Position numbers and translations under genes: made by a program. Positions 26,427 to 36,007 of a DNA stretch of 58,529 bases are shown here, piece by piece. This stretch comes from Fredinandcohnia humi. GTDB taxonomy: Bacteria; Bacillota; Bacilli; Bacillales; Bacillaceae_L. The notes beneath the pieces are model-generated. The model saw only the letters and a list, made by a program, of their open reading frames with translations. It was not told the origin of the DNA and ran no database searches. How positions within the stretch are numbered: position 1 is the first letter of the stretch; each line of letters starts with the position of its first letter. Location: contig NZ_LMBW01000006.1 of NCBI RefSeq assembly GCF_001439915.1, forward strand, positions 239,394 to 297,922, read 5' to 3'.

Positions 26427-27617
26427 ATGAAAAAAAATCTATTATTTGTTATTGATTCCTTAGTCGGGGCAGGAGCTGAAAAAAGTTTAATTACATTACT
26501 ATCATTGCTGGATTATGAAAAATACTCTGTGGACTTAAGATTATTTGCCTATGGAGAATTACTTGAGGAATTAGTGCCTAAGGAAGTGAATATTTTAAGT
26601 CCGTTACCATATACGAGTTTTTCAAGATTAAATTTAAAGAAGTCCCTTTACTATTCTTTTAAAAATCTTAATTTCAAAATGCTTAACTCTAGAGTAAAAT
26701 ATTCGTTAAATATACGATTGGGCAAATATAGTAACGCCCAGAAAGCAAGATTATATTGGGAAAATGCGTCAAGTGTAATTGAGGAAGAACCAAAAGAGTA
26801 TGATATAGCTATTAGTTATGCACAAGGAGTCCCAACCTTTTATGTTGCAGGAAAAGTAAAAGCGAAGAAGAAATTTGCTTGGGTAAATGTATCATATAAA
26901 TTAGATAATAAAGAAGCAAATTATCAAAAACAGTTTTACCAACAATTTAATAAAATAATTGCGGTATCTGATTCTACTAAAGATATTCTATTAGAAACTT
27001 TCCCATATTACGATAATAAAATTGAAATTATCTACGATATTAATGATCCACAATTTATTTCCTGTATGGCTGATCTAGGGGAAAATTATACGGATAACTT
27101 TGATGGATTAAGGATACTTACGATTGGGAGATTAGCATATCAAAAAGGATATGATATTGCGTTACATGCTTGTAAAAAATTAAAGGAAAAGGGAATCAAG
27201 TTTAAATGGTATGTGTTGGGTAAAGGTCCTTTATTGGGAGAGATACAACATTTTATTAAAGAAAATGAGTTGTCTGATCATTTTGTGTTATTGGGTGTAA
27301 CACCAAACCCATATCCATTTATAAAAAACTGCGACATATATGTCCAAACGTCAAGGTTTGAAGGATTCGGTCTTGCGATTGCCGAAGCTAGAATGCTTAA
27401 TATTCCAGTAGTAACAACAAGGTTTGATGCAGTGTATAATCAAATGGTGGATGAAAAAAATGGGCTTGTCGTTGACATGAATGGTGATGCAATTTGTGAA
27501 GGGATTTTAAAAATAATTTACAATAAGAACCTTAAAGAGAATATTATTGACTTCTTAATGAATGAGAAAAAGGGAAATATTGAAGAATTAGATAAATTTT
27601 ATGAATTGATTGGATAA
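26427..27617 (+). CDS. GT4-family glycosyltransferase
   Basis: 396 residues. FVIDSLVGAGAEKSLITLLSL at the N-terminus, RILTIGRLAYQKGYDIAL and SRFEGFGLAIAEARMLNIPVV with the E-x7-E motif. It belongs to the same subgroup as 19427, 27642 and 31774. AGAGG ribosome site. Confidence 0.85.
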   Translation: MKKNLLFVIDSLVGAGAEKSLITLLSLLDYEKYSVDLRLFAYGELLEELVPKEVNILSPLPYTSFSRLNLKKSLYYSFKNLNFKMLNSRVKYSLNIRLGKYSNAQKARLYWENASSVIEEEPKEYDIAISYAQGVPTFYVAGKVKAKKKFAWVNVSYKLDNKEANYQKQFYQQFNKIIAVSDSTKDILLETFPYYDNKIEIIYDINDPQFISCMADLGENYTDNFDGLRILTIGRLAYQKGYDIALHACKKLKEKGIKFKWYVLGKGPLLGEIQHFIKENELSDHFVLLGVTPNPYPFIKNCDIYVQTSRFEGFGLAIAEARMLNIPVVTTRFDAVYNQMVDEKNGLVVDMNGDAICEGILKIIYNKNLKENIIDFLMNEKKGNIEELDKFYELIG

Positions 27618-27641
27618 TTCATTAAGAAAGAGAGTTTAAGC

Positions 27642-28835
27642 ATGATGAGGAAAAAGGTAATATTTATGGTAATAAATATGAATATTGGTGGGACGGAAAA
27701 AGCATTAATAAATATGATAAACGAATTTCCGACTGATAGATATGAGATTACCGTTTTCATGTTAGAGGAATATGGGGGGTTTCTTAGATTCATTCCATCT
27801 GGCGTTAACTTGAAATATTTTACAGGATATCAAAATATAAAAGATCAGTTAAACAAGCCACCGCATCTAATATCCATGCAATTATTAAAAAAAGGTCGGG
27901 TAATTAAAGCATTTATAAATATTTTTTTCCATATAATAACAAAATTAATGGGAAACAGAAGCCTATTCTTTAATTATACCTTAAGGAACTATCCATCTCT
28001 TAATGATAAATATGATGTTGCTATAGCTTATGATGGTCCAATGGACTTCATAAGCTATTTTGTTTTGAAAAAAATAAAAGCTAAAAAGAAAATCCAATGG
28101 ATCCATTTTGATATTACAAAGATTGGATTTAACTTAAAGTTTGCATCAAAAGTTTATAGTCAATTTGATAAGGTCTTTGTTGTTTCAAAAGAGGCGAGAA
28201 AAAAGGTAATTGATTTAATACCAAACCTAAAAGGAAAAACTGATATTTTTATGAATATTGCCTCCCCGCAAATGATTACCAGTCAATCCAAAAAAGGACA
28301 GGGGTTTACCGATCAATTTGATGGGTTAAGGATCTTAACTGTTGGTAGGCTATCTCCCGAAAAGGGTCAAGATATTGCCATTCGTGTGCTTGGTAGATTA
28401 ATAGGAGAAGGTTATAAAGTGAGATGGTATTGTGTAGGGGAAGGAAACGCTAGAGGGGAGTATGAAAGGTTAATAAAGGAATTAAACTTAGTTGATACAT
28501 TCATCCTACTAGGCTCAGATCCAAATCCGTATCCATTTATGGATCAATGCGATATTTATGTACAGCCATCACGACATGAGGGGTATTGTATAACATTAAT
28601 GGAAGCTAGGTATTTAAAAAAACCAATTATAACAACTTGCTTTACTGGGGCAAAGGAACAAATACAGCATGGGGTGAATGGCCTAATTATAGGGATTAAT
28701 GAGGATGAGCTCTATCAGGCATTGGTGATGTTAATTAAAAATCACGTATTACGCAATAAACTTTCTGAAAACTTAACAAAGGAAAAAATCGGGAATAAAC
28801 ATGAAATGAATAAAATTTTTGATTATGTAGGTTAA
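27642..28835 (+). CDS. GT4-family glycosyltransferase
   Basis: 397 residues. FMVINMNIGGTEKALINMI, RILTVGRLSPEKGQDIA and SRHEGYCITLMEARYLKKPII. Very similar across the donor domain to the protein at 31774-32940, with near-identical GRLSPEKGQDI and HEGYCI segments; the two are paralogues separated by the GINT1-like and ABC transporter genes. Confidence 0.85.
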   Translation: MMRKKVIFMVINMNIGGTEKALINMINEFPTDRYEITVFMLEEYGGFLRFIPSGVNLKYFTGYQNIKDQLNKPPHLISMQLLKKGRVIKAFINIFFHIITKLMGNRSLFFNYTLRNYPSLNDKYDVAIAYDGPMDFISYFVLKKIKAKKKIQWIHFDITKIGFNLKFASKVYSQFDKVFVVSKEARKKVIDLIPNLKGKTDIFMNIASPQMITSQSKKGQGFTDQFDGLRILTVGRLSPEKGQDIAIRVLGRLIGEGYKVRWYCVGEGNARGEYERLIKELNLVDTFILLGSDPNPYPFMDQCDIYVQPSRHEGYCITLMEARYLKKPIITTCFTGAKEQIQHGVNGLIIGINEDELYQALVMLIKNHVLRNKLSENLTKEKIGNKHEMNKIFDYVG

Positions 28836-28876
28836 ATGCAAGAATATCTGGGTTTTCTGAAATGAAAGGTGGATAT

Positions 28877-29866
28877 ATGTATTTATTATTTTGTTGTGCT
28901 GTAATTCTATTATATTTATTGAGTAGGATACTTAATAGAAAAATAAAGTTAGGAATTTGGTCCATTTCAGTATTTAATTCTAATAGTATTACCTTCCGAC
29001 ATCCAAATGAGGGCAAACTAAAGAAGCCTGTTCTAAAGGCTTCGGATGTTTCAGATGTGCGCGCTGAATTTGTCGCCGATCCATTTATTATTTCACATGA
29101 TTCCAAATTATATATGTTTTTTGAGATTCTTGATAAATCTTCAGGAAAAGGGATTATCGGTTTGGCAACGAGTACTAATGGTGAAAATTGGGCTTATGAT
29201 CAAGCTGTTTTAAAGGAAACATATCATTTATCTTATCCTTATGTATTTAAATATAACAATAATTTCTATATGATACCCGAATCAAGCGAAGCAAACAATG
29301 TCTTGTTATATCGGGCCGAAAACTTCCCATATAAATGGAAGGTTGTGAATGAACTAATAGAAGGTAAGTATGTAGACTCTAGCATTTTTAAATATCAAGG
29401 GAAGTGGTGGATGTATGCCGGGAGGAGTGGTAGATTACATTTATTTTACTCCGATAAGCTTGAAGAAGGTTGGGTAGAACATCCCAAAAGTCCTCTGATA
29501 TCAAATAATTACAATATTACAAGACCCGGTGGAAGAGTGATTGTAGATAAAGAGAATATATATAGATATACCCAGGATGGGCAGCCAAACTATGGGAGTG
29601 CAGTGCGGGTATTTAAAATTACTTGTTTATCAGAAAAAGAATATGAAGAGGAAGTACTTAGCATAACATTAAGTGGATCAAAGAAGGAATTAGATTGGAA
29701 TAAAGATGGGATGCATACTATTGATCAAATAAAGATAGCAGAAGACAAATGGCTAATAGCTGTTGATGGCCATAAATTAGAAAATAAAAATTATTTTCTA
29801 TGGAAGCTAGACCGAATCTTGGCAAAGTATTTTGTAAGATTAAGGATAAATAAAAAATGTTCATGA
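28877..29866 (+). CDS. GINT1-N-like beta-propeller protein
   Basis: About 329 residues from ATG 28877, which follows AAAGGTGG. It has one N-terminal membrane anchor (about residues 2-17) and then a five-bladed-propeller-like domain: DVRAEFVADPFII, YMFFEILD, LSYPYVFKYNNNFYMIPES and WWMYAGR. These match the N-terminal domain of glucosamine inositolphosphorylceramide transferase-like proteins, which resemble GH43/GH32 propellers and recur in bacterial glycan loci. It may be a glycan-modifying or sugar-binding enzyme. The domain is recognised; the function is not established. Confidence 0.65.
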   Translation: MYLLFCCAVILLYLLSRILNRKIKLGIWSISVFNSNSITFRHPNEGKLKKPVLKASDVSDVRAEFVADPFIISHDSKLYMFFEILDKSSGKGIIGLATSTNGENWAYDQAVLKETYHLSYPYVFKYNNNFYMIPESSEANNVLLYRAENFPYKWKVVNELIEGKYVDSSIFKYQGKWWMYAGRSGRLHLFYSDKLEEGWVEHPKSPLISNNYNITRPGGRVIVDKENIYRYTQDGQPNYGSAVRVFKITCLSEKEYEEEVLSITLSGSKKELDWNKDGMHTIDQIKIAEDKWLIAVDGHKLENKNYFLWKLDRILAKYFVRLRINKKCS

Positions 29867-29958
29867 GGTAAGGTCATGGGGCTCATAAAAGTATGATATA
29901 AATCATGAATTATACTTTTTAAGTACCTCGAAGATTTTAATGAAAGGATCTGTCGAAC

Positions 29959-31740
29959 TTGAAGGATTCAATAAAAAAATTATTAATGCTTTTTAATAAG
30001 AAAGAAAAGAAACGGTTATTAGTTTTATTTTTTATGATGATTGTTGCTGCTATATTTGAAACAATCGGAATAGGAATGATTGTACCGGTTGTTGGGGTAT
30101 TAACAAACCCTGGAATTATTAAAGATCAAGCAGCCTTATCCTATTTATTCAACCTATTCAACTTTCAATCTACATCGGCATTTATTGTCTTTACTGTAGT
30201 CGTATTACTTGCAGTATTTGTTCTTAAAAATCTCTATTTGCTCTTTTTTAACTATGCACAAATACGGGTAATATTGAATCAACAAGTTAAATTATCCCGT
30301 AGATTGTTTAAAGAATATTTAACAAAACCATATACATTCCATTTACAAAGAAATACAGCAGAATTACTTCGGAATGTAAATAGCGAGGTATCCAGAGTAT
30401 TTAATGGAATTATTATATCTGGATTTCAATTGTTTACTGAACTGCTAGTTACGACATTTATTTTATTATTATTACTGGTGACAGCACCAATAGCAACAAT
30501 CACTGCTTCCATTTTATTAGGTGGAAGTGTTTTTCTGTTTTTTAGATTCTTTCGTAAAAAGATTAGTTATATGGGGGCTGAACAACAAAAGTTAAGTAGT
30601 TCGATGATTAAATGGGTTAATCAAGGGTTAGGTGCAAGTAAAGAAGTGAAGGTATCGGGGCGGGAAGATTTTTTCATTAATGCGTACACAAATAAAAGTC
30701 AAATTAGCGCAAATAACAATCGGTATATGAGTATTTTAAATCAAGTTCCAAGGATTTTTATTGAAACCTTATTGGTAGCCATTATTCTTATTACGATGCT
30801 GATTATTGTGTTTCAAGATATGAACACTACAAATTTGGTTTCAACTATGGCACTTTTTGCAATGGCGGCATTTCGTTTAATGCCTTCAATCACTCGTATA
30901 GTTGCATTAATAACAACAATTCGCTACAGCCAGCCTGCATTAACTATTGTCTATAAAGATTTATTTCTGAACAAAGAACAAGCCATTAGTGCAAACATTA
31001 ATTCAAACAATGAAATAGTAAAGAAGGATAGAAGTGATAGAACCTTTATTGATTCTATTCAGTTAAGTGATGTGTCATTTCGTTACCCTAACCAGAAGGA
31101 ATTCTCGGTAAAGGATGTGTCTTTAACAATCCCCATTGGTCATTCAGTCGCCTTTATTGGCGAGTCGGGCGCTGGAAAAACGACCCTTGTGGATATCATC
31201 CTTGGGCTATTTCGACCGGAAAAAGGCTCAATTTATGTTGACGATAAAAACTTGTTTGATCAAAAAGCATTATGGCAACAGAAAATTGGCTACATCCCGC
31301 AATCTATTTTTCTTTCAGACGATTCAATTCGTGCAAATGTAGCGTTTGGAATAGAGGCCGATGAAATAGATGATGACGAGGTTTGGCGTGCATTAGATCA
31401 GGCGCAATTAAAGGAATTTGTCGAGGGGCTTCCTAAAAAATTGGAGGCAAGTGTTGGAGAACGCGGTGTAAGGCTATCTGGGGGACAACGACAACGTATT
31501 GGAATCGCTCGTGCCCTATATCATAATCCCGAAATATTATTTATGGATGAAGCAACCTCTGCATTAGATAATGAGACAGAAAAGGAAATAATGAAGGCTA
31601 TTGATGGTTTAAAGGGTGAAAAGACATTGATAATTATAGCCCATAGACTAACGACTATTGAAAATTGCGATATTGTATTCAGATTAAATAAGGGTAGACT
31701 AGCAGCTGTTGAAAAAAAGCTAGGACGATCAGTTATATAA
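29959..31740 (+). CDS. ABC transporter, PglK/MsbA-like lipid-linked glycan flippase
   Basis: 593 residues: six membrane helices (about residues 15-320) fused to an ATPase with Walker A GESGAGKTTL, Q-loop, signature LSGGQRQRIGIARAL and Walker B ILFMDEATSALD. The half-transporter layout with one NBD matches PglK-type flippases that move undecaprenyl-linked oligosaccharides. There is no MATE-type Wzx (EpsK) gene in the window, so this is the candidate exporter of the repeat unit. Start TTG 29959; a GAAAGGATCTG site lies upstream. Confidence 0.88.
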   Translation: MKDSIKKLLMLFNKKEKKRLLVLFFMMIVAAIFETIGIGMIVPVVGVLTNPGIIKDQAALSYLFNLFNFQSTSAFIVFTVVVLLAVFVLKNLYLLFFNYAQIRVILNQQVKLSRRLFKEYLTKPYTFHLQRNTAELLRNVNSEVSRVFNGIIISGFQLFTELLVTTFILLLLLVTAPIATITASILLGGSVFLFFRFFRKKISYMGAEQQKLSSSMIKWVNQGLGASKEVKVSGREDFFINAYTNKSQISANNNRYMSILNQVPRIFIETLLVAIILITMLIIVFQDMNTTNLVSTMALFAMAAFRLMPSITRIVALITTIRYSQPALTIVYKDLFLNKEQAISANINSNNEIVKKDRSDRTFIDSIQLSDVSFRYPNQKEFSVKDVSLTIPIGHSVAFIGESGAGKTTLVDIILGLFRPEKGSIYVDDKNLFDQKALWQQKIGYIPQSIFLSDDSIRANVAFGIEADEIDDDEVWRALDQAQLKEFVEGLPKKLEASVGERGVRLSGGQRQRIGIARALYHNPEILFMDEATSALDNETEKEIMKAIDGLKGEKTLIIIAHRLTTIENCDIVFRLNKGRLAAVEKKLGRSVI

Positions 31741-31773
31741 CCCATTTTGGGATTAGCAGGATAGGATGATTAA

Positions 31774-32940
31774 ATGAAAAAAGTTGTAATTGTAACTAGA
31801 AGAATGATCATGGGAGGTATAGAAAAGGCTTTGATTTCTATGCTAAAAACATTACCAAAAGAAAAATATGATGTAACCGTTTTAGTGATGGGGCAGGGGG
31901 GAGAGCTTGAAGAAGAAATTCCTGACCATGTAAAGGTTGAGTGTTTATATGGTTATGAAAATTCGACAATCGAAAAGATTTTGAATTGGACTAAAAAGGG
32001 TCGGTTAATTCGTGCTTTTAAAATAGGCTGGTATACACTGTTGTCAAGAATGACGAAAAATAGATTTAAACAGGAATGGTTTCATTCCAAAATGATTCCA
32101 AAGGTTGAAACAGAATTTGATCTAGCAATTGCCTATCATGTACCAGCCTCATTTCCTGTTGTATTCGTGATGAATAATATAAAATCCAAATCAAAGATTG
32201 CTTGGATACATGCAGATGTTTCACAGTTTGTAAACGCACTCGAACCATATAAAAGATTTTATGAAAAGTATGATAAAATATTTTGCGTTTCACAATACGC
32301 AATGAAAAAATTCAATAACCTTTTTCCTGATCTAAAACAAAAAACATCTGTATTTTATAATATTCTTGATAAGAAAGAGTTAGACATAATGGCAGAAAAA
32401 GATGAAGGTTTTAATGACTATTTTGATGGGATTCGTATTCTAACTGTAGGAAGATTAAGCCCTGAGAAGGGGCAAGACATTATCCCTGGTTTACTCATGA
32501 AGTTGAGGTCAGAGGGTAGCAATGTTAGGTGGTATTGTATTGGAGATGGAGCAACACGTATGAAACTAGAAAGTAAAATAAAGGAATATGGTTTAGAAGA
32601 ACATTTAATTCTGTTAGGGACTAAAAGAAATCCCTATAATTATATCAAACAATGTGATATCTATGTCCAACCCTCTGTACATGAGGGATATTGTATTTCA
32701 CTCGCCGAGGCGAGAGCATTTAATAAACCAATCGTAACAACAGATTTTGTTGGAGCAAGAGAACAGATAGAAAATGGAAAAACGGGACTTATCATAAATT
32801 TTGATGAATATGAAATATATTCGGCAATCAATACCCTAATTAGCAACCAAAACTTATGTAAACAGTTTGAAAACAATTTAAAGAGATCTAATGTGATTAC
32901 TACAAATGAAATTATGAAATTAATTAATAGTGTAGGCTAA
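31774..32940 (+). CDS. GT4-family glycosyltransferase
   Basis: 388 residues. VTRRMIMGGIEKALISML, RILTVGRLSPEKGQDIIPG and SVHEGYCISLAEARAFNKPIV. Close paralogue of the transferase at 27642-28835. Its N-terminal domain includes a basic stretch around residues 75-105, likely a membrane contact. Confidence 0.85.
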   Translation: MKKVVIVTRRMIMGGIEKALISMLKTLPKEKYDVTVLVMGQGGELEEEIPDHVKVECLYGYENSTIEKILNWTKKGRLIRAFKIGWYTLLSRMTKNRFKQEWFHSKMIPKVETEFDLAIAYHVPASFPVVFVMNNIKSKSKIAWIHADVSQFVNALEPYKRFYEKYDKIFCVSQYAMKKFNNLFPDLKQKTSVFYNILDKKELDIMAEKDEGFNDYFDGIRILTVGRLSPEKGQDIIPGLLMKLRSEGSNVRWYCIGDGATRMKLESKIKEYGLEEHLILLGTKRNPYNYIKQCDIYVQPSVHEGYCISLAEARAFNKPIVTTDFVGAREQIENGKTGLIINFDEYEIYSAINTLISNQNLCKQFENNLKRSNVITTNEIMKLINSVG

Positions 32941-32997
32941 TGCTTCACTAGAAAGATAGAAATATGTCCCTATACTTTGTTAAGGTGTGTGAGTCTG

Positions 32998-33939
32998 TTG
33001 CTATTCAAAAATAAATATATTAAAAAGTTAATAATTAAATTATTTCAATATATACAGAGAAAAGATAGCAGAATAAAGAGGGTTGAATATATAAGAGGTT
33101 TATATCGATATCCAAGTAAAATGCTAGGACGTAAATTACCGTATAACTTCAAAAGAACTGATACAGATGTTCTTGTATTTGCAGCTCATCCGGACGATGA
33201 CATATTAGGTTTGGGAACAACTTTATATCGACATAGTTTGAAGGGTGAAAATATTAAAGTAGTTTTTTCCACAAATGGAACAGGGCGGGGGGGAGAAAGC
33301 TGGAATATTTCAGTTGGTGAATCCAAAAGGAGATTAGACACAAGATATCGAGAGGCAGTCCAAGCTTTATCGTTGATAAATATACCTGATGAAAATATAT
33401 ATTGTCTAGGTTATCCGGATGGGGGAACCCAACGTTATATGAAAAATATGTCACTGGACATACTACATCTCATACAAAAATTAAAACCAGGACGTATATA
33501 CGTTCATTGTATTGAAGGCGGTCATAGAGATCATGATTTAACAAGTTATGTTGTGAAATCAGTATGTAAAGAAATAGGGTATTCTCATTTATTTGAATGG
33601 ACTGAATATAATCCAAACCAGCCTTTAGGAACTCAAGATGTAAAATTTTTATCTGCCGAATCTACGACAAAAGAATTAAAGATAAAAATTTCAGCGGAAG
33701 AGCGTATTCTGAAAAGAAAAATGTTAGCATCGCATCATTCCCAAGATGTCGAACAATTCTATTTACAAGGTGAGGCCATTCGAATTGCAGATATTGCGCA
33801 ATTGGAGATAGACCTATATGAACATTCCCAGTTTTCTAAAACAAGATTATTACCAATTGTTAATGATGTAAACAAAACCTTAATGATGACGCAAAAAAAA
33901 AGTTCCTTTTTAACAGAAAAAGATTATTTAGGTAATTGA
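32998..33939 (+). CDS. PIG-L/LmbE-family deacetylase
   Basis: About 313 residues. The zinc-binding AAHPDDDILGLG motif at about residue 60 and a second HRDHDLT motif define the GlcNAc-PI de-N-acetylase/LmbE fold. It probably removes an N-acetyl group from a sugar in the polymer or its precursor. The start is uncertain: TTG 32998 is ten bases after AAGGTG, while TTG 32977 gives seven more residues. The stop codon lies in a 22-base palindrome. Confidence 0.8.
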   Translation: MLFKNKYIKKLIIKLFQYIQRKDSRIKRVEYIRGLYRYPSKMLGRKLPYNFKRTDTDVLVFAAHPDDDILGLGTTLYRHSLKGENIKVVFSTNGTGRGGESWNISVGESKRRLDTRYREAVQALSLINIPDENIYCLGYPDGGTQRYMKNMSLDILHLIQKLKPGRIYVHCIEGGHRDHDLTSYVVKSVCKEIGYSHLFEWTEYNPNQPLGTQDVKFLSAESTTKELKIKISAEERILKRKMLASHHSQDVEQFYLQGEAIRIADIAQLEIDLYEHSQFSKTRLLPIVNDVNKTLMMTQKKSSFLTEKDYLGN

Positions 33940-33955
33940 TACTATAGTATCAATT
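33934..33955. repeat. 22-base perfect palindrome at a stop codon
   Basis: AATTGATACTA and its exact complement, with no loop and no T-tract. It overlaps the deacetylase stop codon. It could be an mRNA-stabilising hairpin or a protein site. Confidence 0.5.
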
Positions 33956-33987
33956 GGATTCATCAACTTTTAAAAAGTGGTGAGAAA

Positions 33988-34815
33988 ATGACAATAAAAA
34001 GTGTATTAAGAAGACATAAAGTGACCCATTCTATCATTATACTAATTAGGAAAATTCAATATGAAATTATTCCTTATATTATTGCTAATTTTAACTTCAA
34101 TATCAAAAGGGTCTTTAGGGTAAACTGCCTTTATAGAAAAAGCCGCTATGAAAAGTTGAAGGAAATTAAAAATAAACATATAGGAGAGAGGTGCTTCATT
34201 GTCGCTACGGGACCAAGTCTTACAATTGAAGACCTTGACAAATTAAAAAATGAAGTCACTTTTAGTATGAATTCAATCTGCTTGGCTTTTGATGAAACAG
34301 ATTGGAGACCTACATATTTTGGTATTCAGGATATTGCTGTTTATAAGAAATTTGAAAGTCACATTGAAAAATTGAAGAGTGATTGTAAACTCATCGGCGA
34401 TGTTATTTTGACCCAAAAAAATATTCCAGATGATTATTTTGTATATCCCCTGAATTTTCTAAACCATAATGTGGATCATCATGAATATAATACAAAATTC
34501 AGCAATGATGCCTTCGCAGTAGTATATGATGGCTATTCAATAACCTATTCCCTCATTCAAATAGCAGTTTATATGGGATTTGATGAAATATATTTACTTG
34601 GAGCGGATTGTAACTATTCAGGTAATATGAATCATCATTTTAAAGAATATGGTCATGTTGATCCATCCTTTGTTTTAGCTAGAGATAAAATGATTAGTGC
34701 CTACCTGGAAGCCAAGAAATTTGCTGATCGTAACAATATAAAAATATACAATGCAACAAGGGGTGGAGAGTTGGAAGTATTTGATAGGGTTGATTTAGAT
34801 ACCCTATTTTTTTAA
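33988..34815 (+). CDS. DUF115/MptE-like protein, candidate CMP-sugar glycosyltransferase (copy 1)
   Basis: 275 residues. A Rossmann-like N-terminus has GERCFIVATGPSLTIEDL and FSMNSICLAFDETDWRPTYF; the C-terminus has DEIYLLGADCNYS and HVDPSF. This is the DUF115 (6-hydroxymethylpterin pyrophosphokinase MptE-like / Maf) fold, related to GT42-type sialyltransferases. Maf members move CMP-activated nonulosonic acids. With a CMP-Kdo pathway encoded 5 kb downstream, transfer of Kdo or a relative is a reasonable guess, not proven. It is strongly similar to the protein at 37231-38109. Confidence 0.7.
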   Translation: MTIKSVLRRHKVTHSIIILIRKIQYEIIPYIIANFNFNIKRVFRVNCLYRKSRYEKLKEIKNKHIGERCFIVATGPSLTIEDLDKLKNEVTFSMNSICLAFDETDWRPTYFGIQDIAVYKKFESHIEKLKSDCKLIGDVILTQKNIPDDYFVYPLNFLNHNVDHHEYNTKFSNDAFAVVYDGYSITYSLIQIAVYMGFDEIYLLGADCNYSGNMNHHFKEYGHVDPSFVLARDKMISAYLEAKKFADRNNIKIYNATRGGELEVFDRVDLDTLFF

Positions 34816-34855
34816 AATATAAAAAAGTTTGTGAAAAATGGATCGGAGTTGTTAT

Positions 34856-35923
34856 ATGCAAGATAATAGAAGATTAGGAGAATTAGATGCATTACGGGGT
34901 TTTGCTGCTTAATCAGTAGTTTTATTTCATTATACTTCTTTATATCCAAAATATGCTGGTCCAGAATATGTATCATTTTTAAATTTTAGGTACGGAGGTT
35001 TTGGGGTAGAACTATTTTTTATAATAAGCGGGTTTGTAATTTATATGACTGTAATTAAATGTGCAAATGCTAAGGAATTTATACTTAAACGGGTAATAAG
35101 ATTATATCCAGTTTATATTTCGGCAGTACTATTAACCTTTCTATTAACCAGTTTTTACTATATTGAAGACATAAAAGTTAGTGCACAACACTTTGTAATA
35201 AATCTTACAATGTTGCAAAATATTGTTCCAGGCTATTACGTTAAAAATGTAGATGGGTCCTATTGGTCACTCGCAGTTGAAATTACATTCTATTTAATTT
35301 GCGCCATATTGTTATCAATAGGGCTTATTAAGAAACCAATTTTGATTTGTATTTTATGGCTTTCGTCTTTATTCTTTTTAAAATTTTTATATTCCATGGA
35401 AATATTTTTCCCTGTTGTAATGAAAATAGGGGACATGGAAATAGTTAAATATTCACACCTATTCGTCGCGGGAATTGCGTTTTATCAATTGAAGAACTTG
35501 AAGTCACTTATAAGTAAATATTCATTAAGTTATCATCTAATAATAATTATTTCGTTTTTTTATAATATAAAATTTAATGGTAATCAGAGTTCAATATTTG
35601 TAGGTGCGTTCTATGTGATTTTTTACTTACTCCTTATGAACAAACTAAAGTTTTTAAATACTAAGCTTTTTACATTCCTTGGTTCAATATCATATAGTTT
35701 GTATTTATTACATCAAAATGTTGGTTATATAATCATCAAGAGCCTTGAAAATGTGGGACTCTCCAATCAAGTCTTTATTATTATACCAATAATTATATCT
35801 ATTACTTTGGCTAGTATTTTCCATTTTTATATCGAAAAGCCAATACAAAATTGGAGTTTGTCTAAATTAAAGACAAGAACAAACACAAAAGTTATACCAA
35901 TGTTATATCACAGTAATAAATAA
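34856..35923 (+). pseudogene. Acyltransferase-3 gene with an in-frame stop at codon 19
   Basis: Reading from ATG 34856 gives RRLGELDALRGFAA, a TAA at 34910-34912, then SVVLFHYTSLYPKYAG in the same frame and an otherwise intact ten-helix acyltransferase-3 chain through 35923. The opening RxxxLDxLRGxAA and the following H in LFHYT are family hallmarks. A single change of TTA to TAA (Leu to stop) would explain the break. Translation could restart at ATG 35045, but that product lacks the first helix and active-site His. These enzymes O-acetylate surface glycans. A sequencing error is the alternative. Confidence 0.85.
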
Positions 35924-36007
35924 TAAGGTTTATTGGTAATTTTGGTCTATTTTTATTATGAAATAATTTTAGCGAAGACCAAATCAAAAAAGAATGAGGT
36001 GGAAATT

